64,000 nt of DNA from Erythroxylum novogranatense (GCA_029891385.1 CM057227.1:62001567-62065566); one strand, 5' to 3'. Counted from the first letter of the stretch, positions 1-12,732 are shown. The notes: generated by a model not told the origin, from the sequence alone. Translations and numbers: made by a program.

Positions 1-2560
1 TTTCTTTCGACCGCTTTTTTCAATGCTTTTTTCAAGGTCAGACATATCTCAAATGAATGCTATAACTTTTGCTACAGATGTCCAATTGACTTCGTTTTGA
101 ATCATTGAAAAGAAGACTTCAAGATCTACAACTTCTATTAAGACTTCAGCGCCAATTCTATCGCCTAACTTCAGATCATCTCACTTTTCTTTCGCTCACT
201 TTTTGCGTCTGTTTTTTCAAGGCTCAGTACATATCTCGGTCTGAATGCTATAACTTTTGCTACAGATGTCCAATTGACTTTGTTTTTGAACCATTGAAAA
301 GAAGACTTCAAGATCTATAACTTCTATGAAGACCTCAAAGACCAATTCTATCGTCTAACTTCTGTATCATCTCACTTTTCTTTAAATGCGCTTTTTGCGT
401 CATCTTTTTAAGGTCTGCTTTTTCTGCTGTACATATATCAGTGCGAATGCTATAACTTTTGCTACAGATGTCCAATTGACTTCGTTTTTTAACCATTGAA
501 AAGAAGACTTCAAGATCTAGAACTTCTATGAAGACCTCAAAGACCAATTCTATCGTCTAACTTCTGTATCATCTCACTTTTCTTTCGTCTGCTTTTTGCG
601 TCTGTCTTTTTGCGTCTGTTTTTCTGCGTCTGTACATATCTCAGTGCGAATGCTATAACTTTTGCTACAGATGTCCAATTGACTTTATTTTTGAACCATT
701 GAAAAGAAGACTTCAAGATCTACAACTTCTATGAAGACCTCAAAGGCCAATTCTATCATCTAACTTCTGTATGATCTCACTTTTCTTTCGTCTATTTTTT
801 GCGTCTATCTTTTTGCGTCTGTTTTTCTGCGTCTGTACATATCTCAGTGCAAATTCTATAACTTTTGCTACAGATGTCCAATTGACTTCGTTTTTGAACC
901 ATTGAAAAGAAGACTTCAAGATCTACAACTTCTATGAAGACTCAAAGGCCAATTCTATCATCTAACTTCTGTATCATCTCATTTTTCTTTCGTCTGCTTT
1001 TTGCGTCTGTTTTTCTGCGTCTATACATATCTTAGTGTGAATGCTATAACTTTTGCTACAGATACCCAATTGACTTCGTTTTTGAACCATTGAAAGGAAG
1101 ACTTCAAGGTCTACAATTTCTATGAAGACCTCAAAGGCCAATTCTATCGTCTAACTTCTGTATCATCTAACTTTTCTTTTGTCTACTTTTTAAATACATC
1201 TTTTAAATACTGCTTTTCAAGGCGTCAGACATATCTCAGTGCGAATGCTATAACTTTTGCTACAGAAGTCCAATTGACTTCGTTTTTGAACCATTGAAAA
1301 AAAGATTTCAAGATCTACAACTTCTGTGAAGACTTAAAAGGCCAATTCTATCATCTAACTTCTGTATCATCTCACTTTTCTTTAAATCGCTTTTAATGCT
1401 CTGCTTTCAAGGCTCTGCTTTTCAAGGCTCAGACATATCTCAAAGTCGAATGCTATAACTTTTGCTAAAGATGTCCAGTTGACTTCATTTTTAAACCATT
1501 GAAAAGAATACTTCAAGATCTACAACTTCTATGCAGACCTAAAAAGCCAATTCTATCGTCTATCTTCTGTATGATCTCACTTTTCTTTCATCTCGCTTTT
1601 TAAATCTGCTTTTTAAATGCTCTTTTTTCAAGGTCATACATATCTCAGTTCGATGGCTATAACTTTTGCTACAGATGTCCAATTGACTTTGTTTTTGAAC
1701 CATTGAAAAGAAAACTTCAAGATCTACAACTTCTATGAAGACTTCAAAGGCCAATTCTATCGTCTAGCTTCTTTAAATCATCTCACTTTTCTTTCGTCTA
1801 CTTTTCTCGCCATCTTTTTTTGCGTGCATTTTTTCAAGGTCTCAGACATATCTCAGTCTGAATGCTATAACTTTTGCTACAGATGTCCAATTGACTTTGT
1901 TTTTGAACCATTGAAAAGAATACTTCAAGATCTACAACTTCTATGAAGACCTCAAAGGCCAATTCTATCATTTAACTTCTTTATCATCTCACTTTTCTTT
2001 CGTCTGCTTTTTGTGTCTATCTTTCTGCGTCTGTTTTTCTGCGTCAGTACATATCTCAGTGCGAATGCTATAACTTTTGATACAGATGTCCAATTGACTT
2101 TGTTTTTGAACCATTGAAAAGAAGACTTCAAGATCTACAACTTCTATGAAGACTTCAAAGGCCAATTCTATCGTCCAACTTCTGTATCATCTCACTTTTC
2201 TTTCGTCTACTTTTTGCGTCTGTTTTTCTGCGTCTGTACATATCTCAGTTCGAATGCTATAACTTTTGCTACAGATGTCCAATTGACTTTATTTTTGAAC
2301 AATTGAAAAGAAGACTTCAAGATCTACAACTTCTATGAAGACCTCAAAGGCCAATTCTATCGTCTAACTTCTTTAAATCATCTCACTTTTCTTTCGTCTG
2401 CTTTTCTGCGTCTGTCTTTTTGGGTGTGGAATATCTCCACTTATAAGACACATAACTTTTGACTCAGATGTTTAAATTTTACAAACTTTATACCGTTAGA
2501 AAGATAAAAGAAAGATCTACAACTTTCTAGAAGGAAATTTTGTCAAAATCCATCTTTATC
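1..2560. repeat. Satellite-like tandem array, ~188-208 bp units, about 13 copies
   Basis: The anchor 'TATAACTTTTGCTACAGATG' recurs at 61, 249, 451, 654, 857, 1045, 1249, 1454, 1658, 1866, 2069 and 2258, with a diverged copy at about 2452. Spacings fall into two classes, ~188-189 and ~202-208. The difference is largely the number of short 'TTTTTGCGTCTG' subrepeats before each 'ACATATCTCAGT'. Copies are similar but not identical, and the last unit grades into LTR sequence. Units carry no conserved reading frame; the small ORFs here are chance products of periodicity. Confidence 0.9.
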
Positions 2561-3090
2561 AATCTCTAATTTGCCCCTAAAAGCTGAAGACAAATTTTTC
2601 ATTCATACACCAACACTGCACCCAGTTCTTCACTTCATGACAATATTTGGGACTCTTAGGCACAGAATTGAAATTCGATGTCTTCACACAAAATGTAGCC
2701 ATATATTTCTAGTTTAATCCAAATTAAGAATCATCTCGTTTGGATTACTAAAGAAAACATTGTGCCTAAATGACTGAAGCATATTCAGTGAATATTTTTT
2801 AGATCATTACCAATCTTGTTTCTAATTCTTTCCTTATTACAACTCATACGAAGATCACTCTTTCTACTCTTTCTACTCCTCATTTTGAATAAAATTACAT
2901 TTAATACCATTATACCCAGAAGTTGTCAATGAATGCATGTACCACTTTTTATGCTAAAGCATTTCGTATCTATGGCCTTATATGCTAGCATGATGCATGA
3001 GCAAGAAAATGCATTTCCTTAACCTCTCTTTGAGTTCACAAATACCGAAAGTTTGGGTACTAACCCTTAATAAGGGGATGAGATGTTACA
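1..3090 (-). mobile_element. Ty3/Gypsy long LTR (minus strand), cut by window edge
   Basis: The block ends at 3090 with GGGGATGAGATGTTACA. This matches the end of the LTR at 39627-43267 (AGTAACGGGATGTTACA). Read on the minus strand, both LTRs therefore begin TGTAACATC. The preceding 150 bases also match (a run around AATGCATGTAC, then 'aaatgc...ttcct'). No internal region is visible because the rest lies left of base 1, so it could be a solo LTR or part of a full element. Most of its visible length is the tandem array described separately. The family is placed by LTR ends and shared modules, not by coding sequence. Confidence 0.6.
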
Positions 3091-3994
3091 ATCTTTGTAT
3101 ACATTTTTAAAATTATAACTTTATTTTTAAGTTATGTACTAAAATATTATAATACAGGACTTATATACATTTACAAATTTTATTTTGATAAGTCATTTCA
3201 AATATTATGATTTTTGCTTATTTTCTCCCAAACAATTTATCAACATTAACAATTTTCACACAAATTTTAAAATTAACAATATTTATTTACAAATATTTAA
3301 CCAATCATAAAATATCATATTACTTATATACATTTTTAAAATTATAAGTTTATTTTTTAAATTATGTACTAAAATATTATAAGACTTTTATTTAAAACTT
3401 TTCCTATAACTTTATCAAATTATTTTATCTTTTCTACCGTATAAATTTCACAATTTTGCTCACATATTTCATCTATTGATCTTTTAATTCATTCAACCAT
3501 TTAATTTTTATTCATTCTTTACTATACATTTCAAGGATTTTAAAATTTTACAATTTCTTATTTAAACTTAGTTATTTTATTAATTCATTCAAATAATTCA
3601 ATTAGTATATTTTCTTTTCTTTTACAAAATTTTAACTTCAATCCTACAATTCCATCTTTCCTTAAATATTAATATATTCATTTATAGAATACTCTTAATT
3701 TTTAAATTAATTGGCACTACGATTTGCATTTTTGCGCAATCTATTTCTGCTAGTTTCAAGTAAAAGGTCAAATTGGAAAATAAGTTTTATCAAAATTTAA
3801 TTTAATTTAATTTCAATCGTTTTGATATTTTTAAAAAATACTTCTAGTAAACATTCAACTTAAATTCTTCATTAGTTAGTCCTTTAATAAAAAACACAAA
3901 AATCTAAAAAAAATTAAAAATTTATGTATAAATCTAACCTAACTAGGAGAGACCAACTTAATCAATTTGTGATGGTTCTATCTTCACCAATCTT
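3091..3994. other. AT-rich spacer with a direct repeat
   Basis: No coding region is seen. A ~60 bp direct repeat ('TATACATTTTTAAAATTATA' and following bases) occurs at 3098-3158 and again at 3325-3386. The rest is homopolymer-rich A/T sequence, possibly an old transposon or LTR flank, but I see no terminal repeats or target duplication to define one. Confidence 0.4.
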
Positions 3995-4391
3995 ATGGCC
4001 TTGCTTGGTGAAGAATTGATAAATTATTTTTTTAGCTGGTTGACCCACTTTAGCTTATTGACTTTATAAAAAAAGCTCATAAAGTTGTTTGATAAAGAGT
4101 TAGTTGAGGTGGTTGATTCAATACAACCAACTAATTTTCAATCAGCTCCTCTATAGGAGTGTTTATCCCATCAATTGATATTTTTCGGCCAAATCTCCAT
4201 TTTGCCCTCGTTACATTTAACTCTCTCACATATCACGTCTCACGTCTCACGTCTCACGTCTCGTTTTCTCCATAATCTTCCCCCTTCTCTTTCGTAACTC
4301 TCGTTTTCTCCCACCGTCTCACCCTCACGCGATCTCGTTTTCCTTGCTTCATTCGTTCACTCCCACGCATCAACAAAGAAAAGTAAATCAA

Positions 4392-4534
4392 ATGGAGAGA
4401 AGTTTGAAGTCGATTTCGATGTCATTGAGGAGTTCAGTCTTAAAGTGGAAAAGGAAGAAAATGGCATTGTTGATGAAAGCTCGTTTGCTAAGAGGTGGCT
4501 TCCTCTTGAAGCTAACCCCAACATCATGAATCAG
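4392..4534 (+). pseudogene. UCH3/UCHL3-like ubiquitin C-terminal hydrolase first exon, copy A (broken)
   Basis: Translated in the frame that starts at 4394, the end of this exon reads KRWLPLEANPNIMNQ. This corresponds to the start of the peptidase C12 domain of UCHL3-type deubiquitinases (RWLPLEANP..xNQ is the family hallmark). It lacks one base after the ATG relative to copy B, so the ATG is out of frame with the homologous reading. The expected splice donor after CAG is AT instead of GT (4535-4536). No downstream exons, including those with the catalytic Cys and His, were found. The remainder to 4939 has no recognisable exon. Read as a dead gene fragment; identity rests on about 15 residues. 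Confidence 0.6.
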
Positions 4535-5312
4535 ATCAGTAACTCATCCACGATTTTCTTCTTATTATGTTTGTTCGCTGAGATTTAGGGTTTTCGACAG
4601 ATTAGACATTTAGGATTTTCCAAATAACACACCTTTTGTTGATTATTATTGTCCTACTTTACTGAAGTTTCTTCTCTAGATTGTCTTATTTTCTCATTCC
4701 CTCTTAAATATTATTGCTTACCAAATTCACGGTTTAGCCGAGTATGGTTTCAACTAAGATTCTCCTTTTTGTAGGCATTTGCTAAGTCATTGTAATCAGC
4801 TTTTCTGGTGCTTGTGTAGGCTACTATAGGCTTGAGAGCATTGGGAGGTAATGCATCTGACAGATTTTGCAAGCAGTAAGTGTATTACCTGCACCATTCC
4901 ACACCATTCCATGTGTACTTGCACGATTTGTATTTATAAGCCTTGTTTGGTGAAGAGCAGATTAGCTCTTTTTTAGATGGTTGACCCACTTTAACTTATT
5001 GACTTTATAAAAAAACTCATAAGGTTGTTTGGTAAAGAGTTCGTTGGGTTGGCTGATTCTACCCAACAAGCTGATTTTCAACCAGCTTCTCTATAGAAGC
5101 GTTTTATCCCATCAGTTGATATTTTTCGACCAAATCTCCATTTTGCCCTCGTTACATTTAACTCTCTCATGTCTCACATCTAGTTTTCTCCATACTCTTC
5201 CCCCTTCTCTTTCATTACTCTCGTTTTCTCTCACCATCTCATCCTCACGTGATCCTCGTTTTCCTTGCTTCATTCGTTCACTCCCATGCATCAACGAAGG
5301 GGAGTAGACCAA

Positions 5313-5456
5313 ATGGAGAGAAGGCTTGAAGTCGATTTCGATGCCATTGAAGAGTTCAATCCCAAAGTGGAAAAGGAAGAAAATGGCACTATTGATGAAA
5401 GCTCGTCTGTTAAGAGGTGGCTTCCTCTTAAAGCTAACCCAAACATCATAAATCAG
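5313..5456 (+). pseudogene. UCH3/UCHL3-like first exon, copy B (donor intact, no further exons)
   Basis: ATG at 5313 opens a 48-codon exon that ends exactly at CAG|GTCAGT, a good plant donor. The protein has an acidic N-terminal stretch (VDFDAIEEF...) followed by SVKRWLPLKANPNIINQ, the start of a UCH (peptidase C12) domain. Compared with copy A it has K for E and I for M in that motif, so neither copy is pristine. The catalytic exons are absent and a Copia LTR begins about 560 bases downstream. It may still be transcribed from the duplicated promoter, but a working enzyme cannot be encoded here. Confidence 0.6.
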
Positions 5457-6015
5457 GTCAGTAACTCGTCCATGGTTTTCTTCTTATTTTGTTTGTCAAT
5501 TAATACAAGTCCCAATAAAACCTCTCTCTCAAAACACATGTGCATAAATCTTTTTTGGTTTTGATATTCATTGTTTTGTCTCCTTTGTCATCGAGACAAG
5601 ATATGTTAAGAGAGATAACCTACATAAGTGAAAGTAACAGGCCTTGGAATGTTAAACTCCAAAATAATATGGTGAGTCATGATGAATCTGCCCACAAAGT
5701 ATTAGTGATGAGTTTAATTATTACCCCACTTATGTTAATAACGATGCTTATTTTTAATCAGATCAAACTATCTTTTTTAATAAGCATCAGATATTTTTGG
5801 TTATACACAGTTTGATTCATGACCGTGCAAGTGAACATTCATCGACCAGAAACCTAGGATTCCATATGACGCTTTTCGGAAGCAATTGGTAGAGAGAGAC
5901 GATAGGAAGCATTCTAAGCTTTCTAAAGACGATTCTGGGTGCGATTGTGAGCCATATGAGCGGGAAACACAAAGATTTTATCTTTGAATCCATAAAAAAT
6001 GCAAGATTAGACATC
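5457..6015. other. Unassigned sequence downstream of the UCH-like exon
   Basis: It begins like an intron after the GT donor at 5457. Short open stretches exist (for example 5540-5815), but none resembles a known family to me. The segment 5830-5990 is slightly richer in G+C and could be an orphan exon. I found no convincing splice sites or homology for it. Confidence 0.35.
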
Positions 6016-6486
6016 TATTACAAAAATAACGTAAGATCGAATCTAAGCGCAACAGAAATAATTTAAAATTTATCATATAATCAACTTTAACAAATTTTAA
6101 TTAGAAACATAAAATAAGAAATTGACAAGCTATACTAACCTGTTTTGATTTCTTGTTATAATTTTTTTTTGAATCCGTCAATCCACGAACCATTCAATCG
6201 TTCAGCCTCTAATGGTATCTATAGATTTATTTAGAGAAAAATCAAATCTAATTTGAGAGAAAAAAATTGTAAGAAGTGCTAGCATCCAATTTTCTAATTT
6301 TTTTCCTTTTATTTAAAAATTCTTATTTTTCATGTTCTTAGATTTTATTAAAATTACAACTAGAGTCAAACTTTAATTATAATTATGAATTAATCCTTAT
6401 AAGATCAAATATTACATATTGAACCTTAAAGTTTCTAAAAGTTCTCAATTAAACCCAACTTAATTCAAATTTCACTTTCTCCTTTA
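6016..6486 (-). mobile_element. Copia LTR, left (U5-side) part, minus strand
   Basis: Together with 21650-22814 this appears to make one Copia LTR of about 1.6 kb that was split by the element at 6487-21646. The join is inferred from the TTA target duplication on both sides (6484-6486 and 21647-21649) and from LTR-like content: on the minus strand it reads as an AT-rich leader followed by 'CATTAGAGGCTGAACG'. The outer end near 6016 reads TATTACAAAAATAACG on the plus strand, so the canonical terminal TG would have decayed to TA. The outer boundary is uncertain. Confidence 0.45.
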
Positions 6487-6814
6487 CAACCTGTTTGGAA
6501 ACCTTCGAATTGAATTCATTAACGAATTGAATTCAATTACATTAATGAGATTTAATTGAATTCAATTTACACTGTTTGGAACAAATCCAGTAATATTAGA
6601 ATTGAATTCAATTACACTGTTTGGAACAAATCCAATAAGATTAGAATTAAATTCAATTATTTCATATGACACATTTACTCCTGACTAAAAATAATGTTAT
6701 TAACTAATAAACATTCACACTTACATTAATGCAACTTATAAACATCAATTTCATTATAAGTAATATCATCAAAAAATTATTATTAAAATGAAAAGAAAAA
6801 CTTGATATTAGTTT

Positions 6815-7150
6815 TATTAATGATGTAATATTATTATTAAAATGTTTATTATTATTCATAACATTATGAAATTCCTTATTATTATAAAGTGTATTTATTT
6901 ATTTATTTATTGTTATTATTATTCAGAATTTACTAATTAATTTTATTTCTATTATTATAATTATTGTTAAATATTATTATTAAATTTATTAAGGCATTTA
7001 TGAAATTTATTATTATTATTATTATTAAATTCTTTATTAATATTAAATATTATTATTAGTAATATTATTTTATTTTAATTATTATTACTATTATTGTTAT
7101 CATTATTATTATTAAAATATTTATTATTATTCATAACATATTATTAATAT
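6815..7150. repeat. TTA-rich simple-sequence region
   Basis: Imperfect runs of (TTA)n / (ATT)n with short interruptions lie inside the Harbinger-like element. A 'GTTTATTATTATTCATAACAT' type segment appears twice (about 6842 and about 7120), which suggests local duplication. Confidence 0.7.
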
Positions 7151-7691
7151 AAATAAATAAACTAAAAGGCCACAATTTCTGGGCATCGCCCTCGCGAGAT
7201 GCCTTTTCTTTTTTCTTTAACAAGATGCCTTTCCATGATTTTATGCCATGAAACACGAAGATATATAAACCCTTTACTCCATTAGATTTATATCCTACAA
7301 AGATACAAGCTTTTGAGATTGAAACACAAGGTATAAGCTACGATGATGGAGGAGGAGAACTGAAATTTCAAGCCTAACTCGCAGTCACTCAGCTACTGGG
7401 AGATCTGGAGATGACATCCAAAACCCAAAACCAGCTTTTATCATTATAATCGAGTATCAATCTTTGACATATTCCTTTTGTATTTTATTATTAGAATTAG
7501 TGCGTGATTGAAGAGAAGAAGAGGGTCGGAGAAGAGGAGAAGAGGATCGGTTGTTGTGATAGGGTTGTGGGTATTATTGAGTTTCCAAGGTTAAAAACGA
7601 AACCAGCAGCTTCTAGATTTCAATTCACGTGATTTATCGTGTGAATTCAATTTACAAAGAGAGGTGGGTTTAAACCCACACATGAATTGAA

Positions 7692-7785
7692 TGTTGGACC
7701 AATGGTGGTTGCCAAATTAAATCCTTTTATGTTTTGATAATAATAAAATGTATAGAATTGGTTAAGAAATTATTTCAGGTGTTTT
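7692..7785 (+). repeat. Copia 5' LTR, first 94 bases
   Basis: It matches the start of the 3' LTR at 20471 almost base for base. It stops at AGGTGTTTT, where the solo LTR is inserted; the remainder resumes at 12738. Confidence 0.9.
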
Positions 7786-10700
7786 TGTTGAGACCCGATC
7801 CGGGAATCGGATCCCAACCGAAAAAGCAGAACGGACACGAACAGAATCGAAAGCAACAGATTTCTTGTCGAATTCATAGCGGAACGAAACAAACGCAAAG
7901 CGGAAAATCACGAATCGGAATGCAAATAACAAAGCGGAGACAAGTGCTCAAACAAATCGCAGCGAATCAGAAAACGAATGTCCGACATCTCGGAGAAACA
8001 CAAAGTATAGATAACTTATCGCGTTGGATTACCTCGACTAACCATTTCGAAATCCGGTATAAATTTTTTTTCTCTTATTCACTCCTTTTCTCTTTACTCA
8101 ATCACATTCAAATCATAATCAATCCATACAATTTCCTTTTTGGAAATTTATCATCATATAACACTCAATTCATATAATTTGTCTTAATCACGCAAATCTC
8201 ATCTTTACCAAACTAACTTCTTAATTCTTATTCTTAACCCGATTTTTACCGAAAATCGGGCAGCATAACGGTTGTATTCTAACAGCCCAAAAATTTCTGC
8301 AAAGGTAAAAACACTTCTAATATCACAACCCAACAACACAAATCATCATCGGACCCTCCCGTCCGGAATCCAAACACCAGCAACAACACAACCTTAGTTC
8401 TAAACACTTCATAAATGCATTCCAAAATACATGTCTCAATCCGAACCAAGTCATTCATATACTTAACCATTCACAATTCATAACCATAATCATAAACAAA
8501 CTCAATTCCAATATGTATCCATCCTTCAATTCCAACCATTTATTTACATTCCAAACTGAATACACGTCTAATTTCAATGACGTTCTAAGTCATACTCAAT
8601 TACACATAAAGCAAAAGCATATAAAAATATCGGGCCGACATCATACTCGTCTTCCATCCGATCTCCTAATTGAAAACCTGGAGATGGGGATGAAAGGGGG
8701 GTGAGCACAAAGCTCGTGGATAATATATTTATAAATTGAACAATAATCGAAAAGTGTCCTTTAAAACTTTTCAAACATTTCCTATTTGGAAATTTATCCA
8801 AACATTCATTTTAAAACCTTTCAAAACATTCATAAACCTTCATCAACATTTTCTAAAATTTCCAAATCTTCATTTGTTTCAAAGTATTCATAAACATTTA
8901 CTTTCTCATTTCTCATGTACAATTTCAAATATGAATGCATCACGTCATAATATATCACAACATAAACAAAGCAAAATCACATAACACGTCAAGTGGTTTA
9001 GTGTTGGACCCCACACCCCACCCGTAGGTGTTTGCAGGTTATACTGCGGTGTGTGTTTGCGGGTTATACCGCGGCATCCAACACAAATCACATAATACAT
9101 CAAATGATTTGGTTTGGTTCGATCCAAAGGATGTCTCGCACATTCCGCATAGCGATTCACATGCGGCCAGTGAGGGAGTCCGAGATCGGAACTCCTATGC
9201 CACTAGCGGTAGCCGGAGAGGCTATAACAAGTAGAGACAATGACGACTCACAAAGGACCTTACCAAACCCATATAGCACATAAGCAAAACATAATTTCAG
9301 ATGGCGAAGGCACTTTTCAAACATCTTGCTTTTCACATTTTCATCTCATAACATCAAATTGTGTCATAAATGACACAAGCATATATTACATGAATTCACA
9401 TAATCAATCTAATGAAATGCACATCACCAAATTAATCACATAATAATCACATTCATGACCAAACATGCACTAATTTCTTTAAATCATTTAAATCATAAAT
9501 CGAATAATTTGAAACTCATGAATTTCATAAATCTTGTATTTTCTCAAAATCATTTTCATAAAATCATTTATCAAAACTTTGCTTCTTAATTTTTCAAATT
9601 CGCATTCTTAGCTTACAATTCAATAAATAAATATACTACCCACCTGAATTTCCTTGCTAGCATCTTGGATTTGTCCAATTGCTTTTCCCCTACTTCCAAT
9701 GGCTTCTCAATGCCTTAATCAAAGCATAAAAGTCCCAATTAATAAAAGATCAAATGCTGAAAATTTTCCAAGCATATAAAAACTTGACTTTAAGTTAACC
9801 TAATCTTTCCTACACCTTTCCTAAGCTATACCAACCATAACTTCTCTCAATTTAATCCATTATTTTCAAAAATCCTAAACCCGAGGGCCATCCACACATG
9901 CTGAAATTTTCCCAAATTTCCATTACTAAATCTTCTTTCCTTTCTTTTCTACACAAATCACTCTCCAACGACAATAAAACTTCATCAAGCATACAAAGTC
10001 TAATTAACCAAGGATAGCCAATGCTGGAATTTTTTTTTCAAGAATGTAAAACTTGGATTTAAACTTACATTATTTCACTTATACCTTATCTACACCATTC
10101 ACATCAAAACCTAGATCAATAGCCAACAAAATTGAAACTCTTCATGCCTATATGAAACTCACAAAATCAGATTTTTTGTTTTCCTGAAACGCGTTACCTC
10201 TTTCTTCCTTTTCCTTTTATTTTCATTTCATTCACTAACTTAATGCTTAAGTGGGCTTAAGCCCAAGCTTCCTTCTCCTTCAACTTAAGGTTTTGTCTTT
10301 TAATCACTTAACTTTCCTTTACAAGCTACTAATTTATACTTAGCCCACTTTAATAACCCAAGGCCTTAAAAACACATATATATGCTTCCTAATCCTCATT
10401 CATTCTTATTCATATCTTAACATATAAAGATGACAAGGCCCAATTTCCATCTTTTAATTTAACTCTAAACTACAAAGCTCACTTGCTTTCATTCTTTTTC
10501 CTTCACCAATCATTCATTCAAACCACCATGATAACATAAACCATGAATTAACAAACATAAACTATGCTGGAATTTTTGTTCAAGGCTTGGAAAAACTTGA
10601 ATTTCAAACAACCTAACCTTACCCAAACCTTATCTAAGCAATTAACATCAAAACTTATCCAAATAACCAACAAAATTCGGAAATTTTCATGCTTATATGG

Positions 10701-12732
10701 AACCCACGTATGCTGATTTTTCTTCCATTTTTTTCTTCTTACTTTATTCACTCTCTCAACTCAAAGAACTCCTCGAATCACCATTTAAGCAAGAAAGACA
10801 CAAATCCTAACAATAAAACCAACAATTTTCAAACATCCTCTAACCTATAAGAACCCACGCAAATCTGTTTTTTTTTTCACTTTCATAATCCTTCTTTCTT
10901 CTTTTCTTTCTTGATAAATCATTCTTCAGATCACTAGGATTAAGTAAGAAACATAACACGCTAACAAGAAAATGACAAAATTTCGAAATCCCTACCTTAG
11001 AGGAATGACCCACGACATCACTCTTCTCTTCTTCTTCTCCAACCTAGCTTGGCCGAAACTTCTCTTCTCTTCTTTGCTTTTGCAATTTCGACACCTTCAT
11101 CTTTGCTTCTCTCTTCTTTGATGGCCGAATGTCCCTCTCCTTTTTCTCCTTTGAAAAGTCGACAAGCTTCTCTCTTTTGCTTAGAGTTTCGGTGGGTTCT
11201 AGAACAATCACCTAAGACTTCACTTTTTTAACTTAACTAATGTGTAAAACGACAAAGCATCACAATCCTTTCTTATGTGCAATTTTCGTCCACTTTCACT
11301 CACCCATTCGACTACTCACTACTATCTTGTCTCTTATATATATTTGTAACTTTTCAAGATGCCATAGGAAGTTTCCACGTTGGTAGGCTTAAGAACCATT
11401 AAAAATTTACTTAAATCATGACATTTGACTAAGTCAATTTAGCTTCATTATGCTTATCAACGTGATCCACGCACATATATATATATTCATTAATTAATTC
11501 CCAATTAATTAATTATATATATATATATCTATATGACTGCTGAAAGGTCAAATGACCATATTACCCCTCCATTCAAAGCTTAAAGTCATGCTTACTTGCG
11601 GTTTGATTCGCACTATCAATTTGAAGGAATTTGTCAAAACTTTCTTCTAAAGAAATGTTCCTATCAATCATACGAATCCAACGCCACCGACCGCACTCAA
11701 TTCGGATTAGAAACGAAGAAGTTATAGCCGAAATACTATCGGACCTTCACAAAATCCGAGACTGAACATTAACATAACTTCAGTCCAGAAATGGACAATC
11801 TTAGGGATGAAATTAAATTTTGATCCCTTCATAAGAGTTGTAGCCCTATATCTTAACTTTATTTAGCCTCAAGAATCGACTCAATTGGATCTCCACAGGT
11901 CCCGAATTTCGCAAAATACCGAACCATATTCGGAAACTTTCTCAACTCACTTGATTAAAATCAATCACCTTCAATTAAATCTCTTAAAATTCATAATGCT
12001 TCAATAAAATGACATTAATTGTCTTAGGAATCAAATGCTTCGAGAATCGAGTCAATCGGATGTCGGATGTCGGATGAAGGAATTATGCACAAAAGATTAC
12101 AAAAGGGTCGGATTGAAAACCCAAGAACAAAACGGGTTTTCCAAAAATCATAACTCCTAGCCCTGATATCGAAAAATTACAAACTTTATGGCGTTGAAAA
12201 GATCGACATACAAGCTACAACTTTCAGTAATACCACTTACTCCAATTCAGACTAAATCCATACGACGAGTAGCCTCGAAGCATAGAATACACAAATCTAT
12301 ACTTAATAACATTTTCAAAACAAAGCATATCTTCTGAAAATCATATCTCCCAATCCCGACATCGAAAAATAGCAAACTTTATGTCCAAACAAAAGCTCTC
12401 GACAGAGGCTACAAGTTTCATGTTCATCATTTTCTCGAATTTTGCCTAAATCAAAAAGTCAACTCTCAAAGGCCAAAAAGTCAAACATTTAACAATTTTT
12501 CATATTCTCACACTTTTTCTTTTTATTTCTTACTATTTAAATTCATTTTCTTCTCATAATCTATATAAATTTACTAAAATTTCAAAGTTCTCAAAATTAA
12601 ACAATTCTTTTCTCATAAATTATTTCTTAATTTCATCAAATTTCCTTAAATTCATAATTTTCTCACCAATTTCTTTCTCACTTAAATTCATTTTAATATT
12701 TCTAATTTTCATCAAAAGTTCGGGGTCCAACA
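7786..12732 (-). mobile_element. Solo LTR (~4.95 kb) of a Tekay/Del-like Gypsy family, minus strand
   Basis: On the plus strand it begins TGTTGAGACCCGATCC and ends CGGGGTCCAACA. It is flanked by GTTTT at 7781-7785 and 12733-12737, and it interrupts the Copia 5' LTR; the uninterrupted sequence is visible in the Copia 3' LTR at about 20560. No primer-binding site, polypurine tract or pol sequence lies inside, so it is a solo LTR. Read on the minus strand, its order of blocks parallels the LTR of the LARD at 30146 (purine-rich GAAGAAGAGAAG block, repeated 'TTTTCAGCAT' modules, GCTAGTGGC..AGGAGTTCC block, then 'GCTCACCCCC..CAGGTTTT'), so the two are related families. Small ORFs inside it (for example 7734-8177) are not genes. 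Confidence 0.87.

Larger units (their letters stand above)
3995..5480 (+). repeat. Tandem duplication (~0.95 kb unit) of promoter plus first exon
   Basis: The block at about 3995-4560 repeats at about 4940-5480. Shared landmarks are 'GGTTGACCCACTTTA', 'CTTATTGACTTTATAAAAAA', 'CCAAATCTCCATTTTGCC', the pyrimidine-rich 'CTCTCGTTTTCTC' leader, and the UCH-like exon. The copies differ by many substitutions and small indels, so the duplication is not recent. Each copy opens with a 'CCTTG(C/T)TTGGTGAAGA' stretch, which could be a transposon end carrying a captured gene piece. I could not find matching terminal repeats. Confidence 0.65.

Noticed and set aside
1..2430. CRISPR-like array
   Set aside because: Whole units repeat with little variable spacer, unit length is ~200 bp, and the context is a plant LTR. 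It is a tandem satellite-type repeat.
7734..8177. 147-codon ORF as a gene
   Set aside because: It spans the junction of the Copia 5' LTR and the inserted solo LTR (7785/7786), so it is a chance frame.
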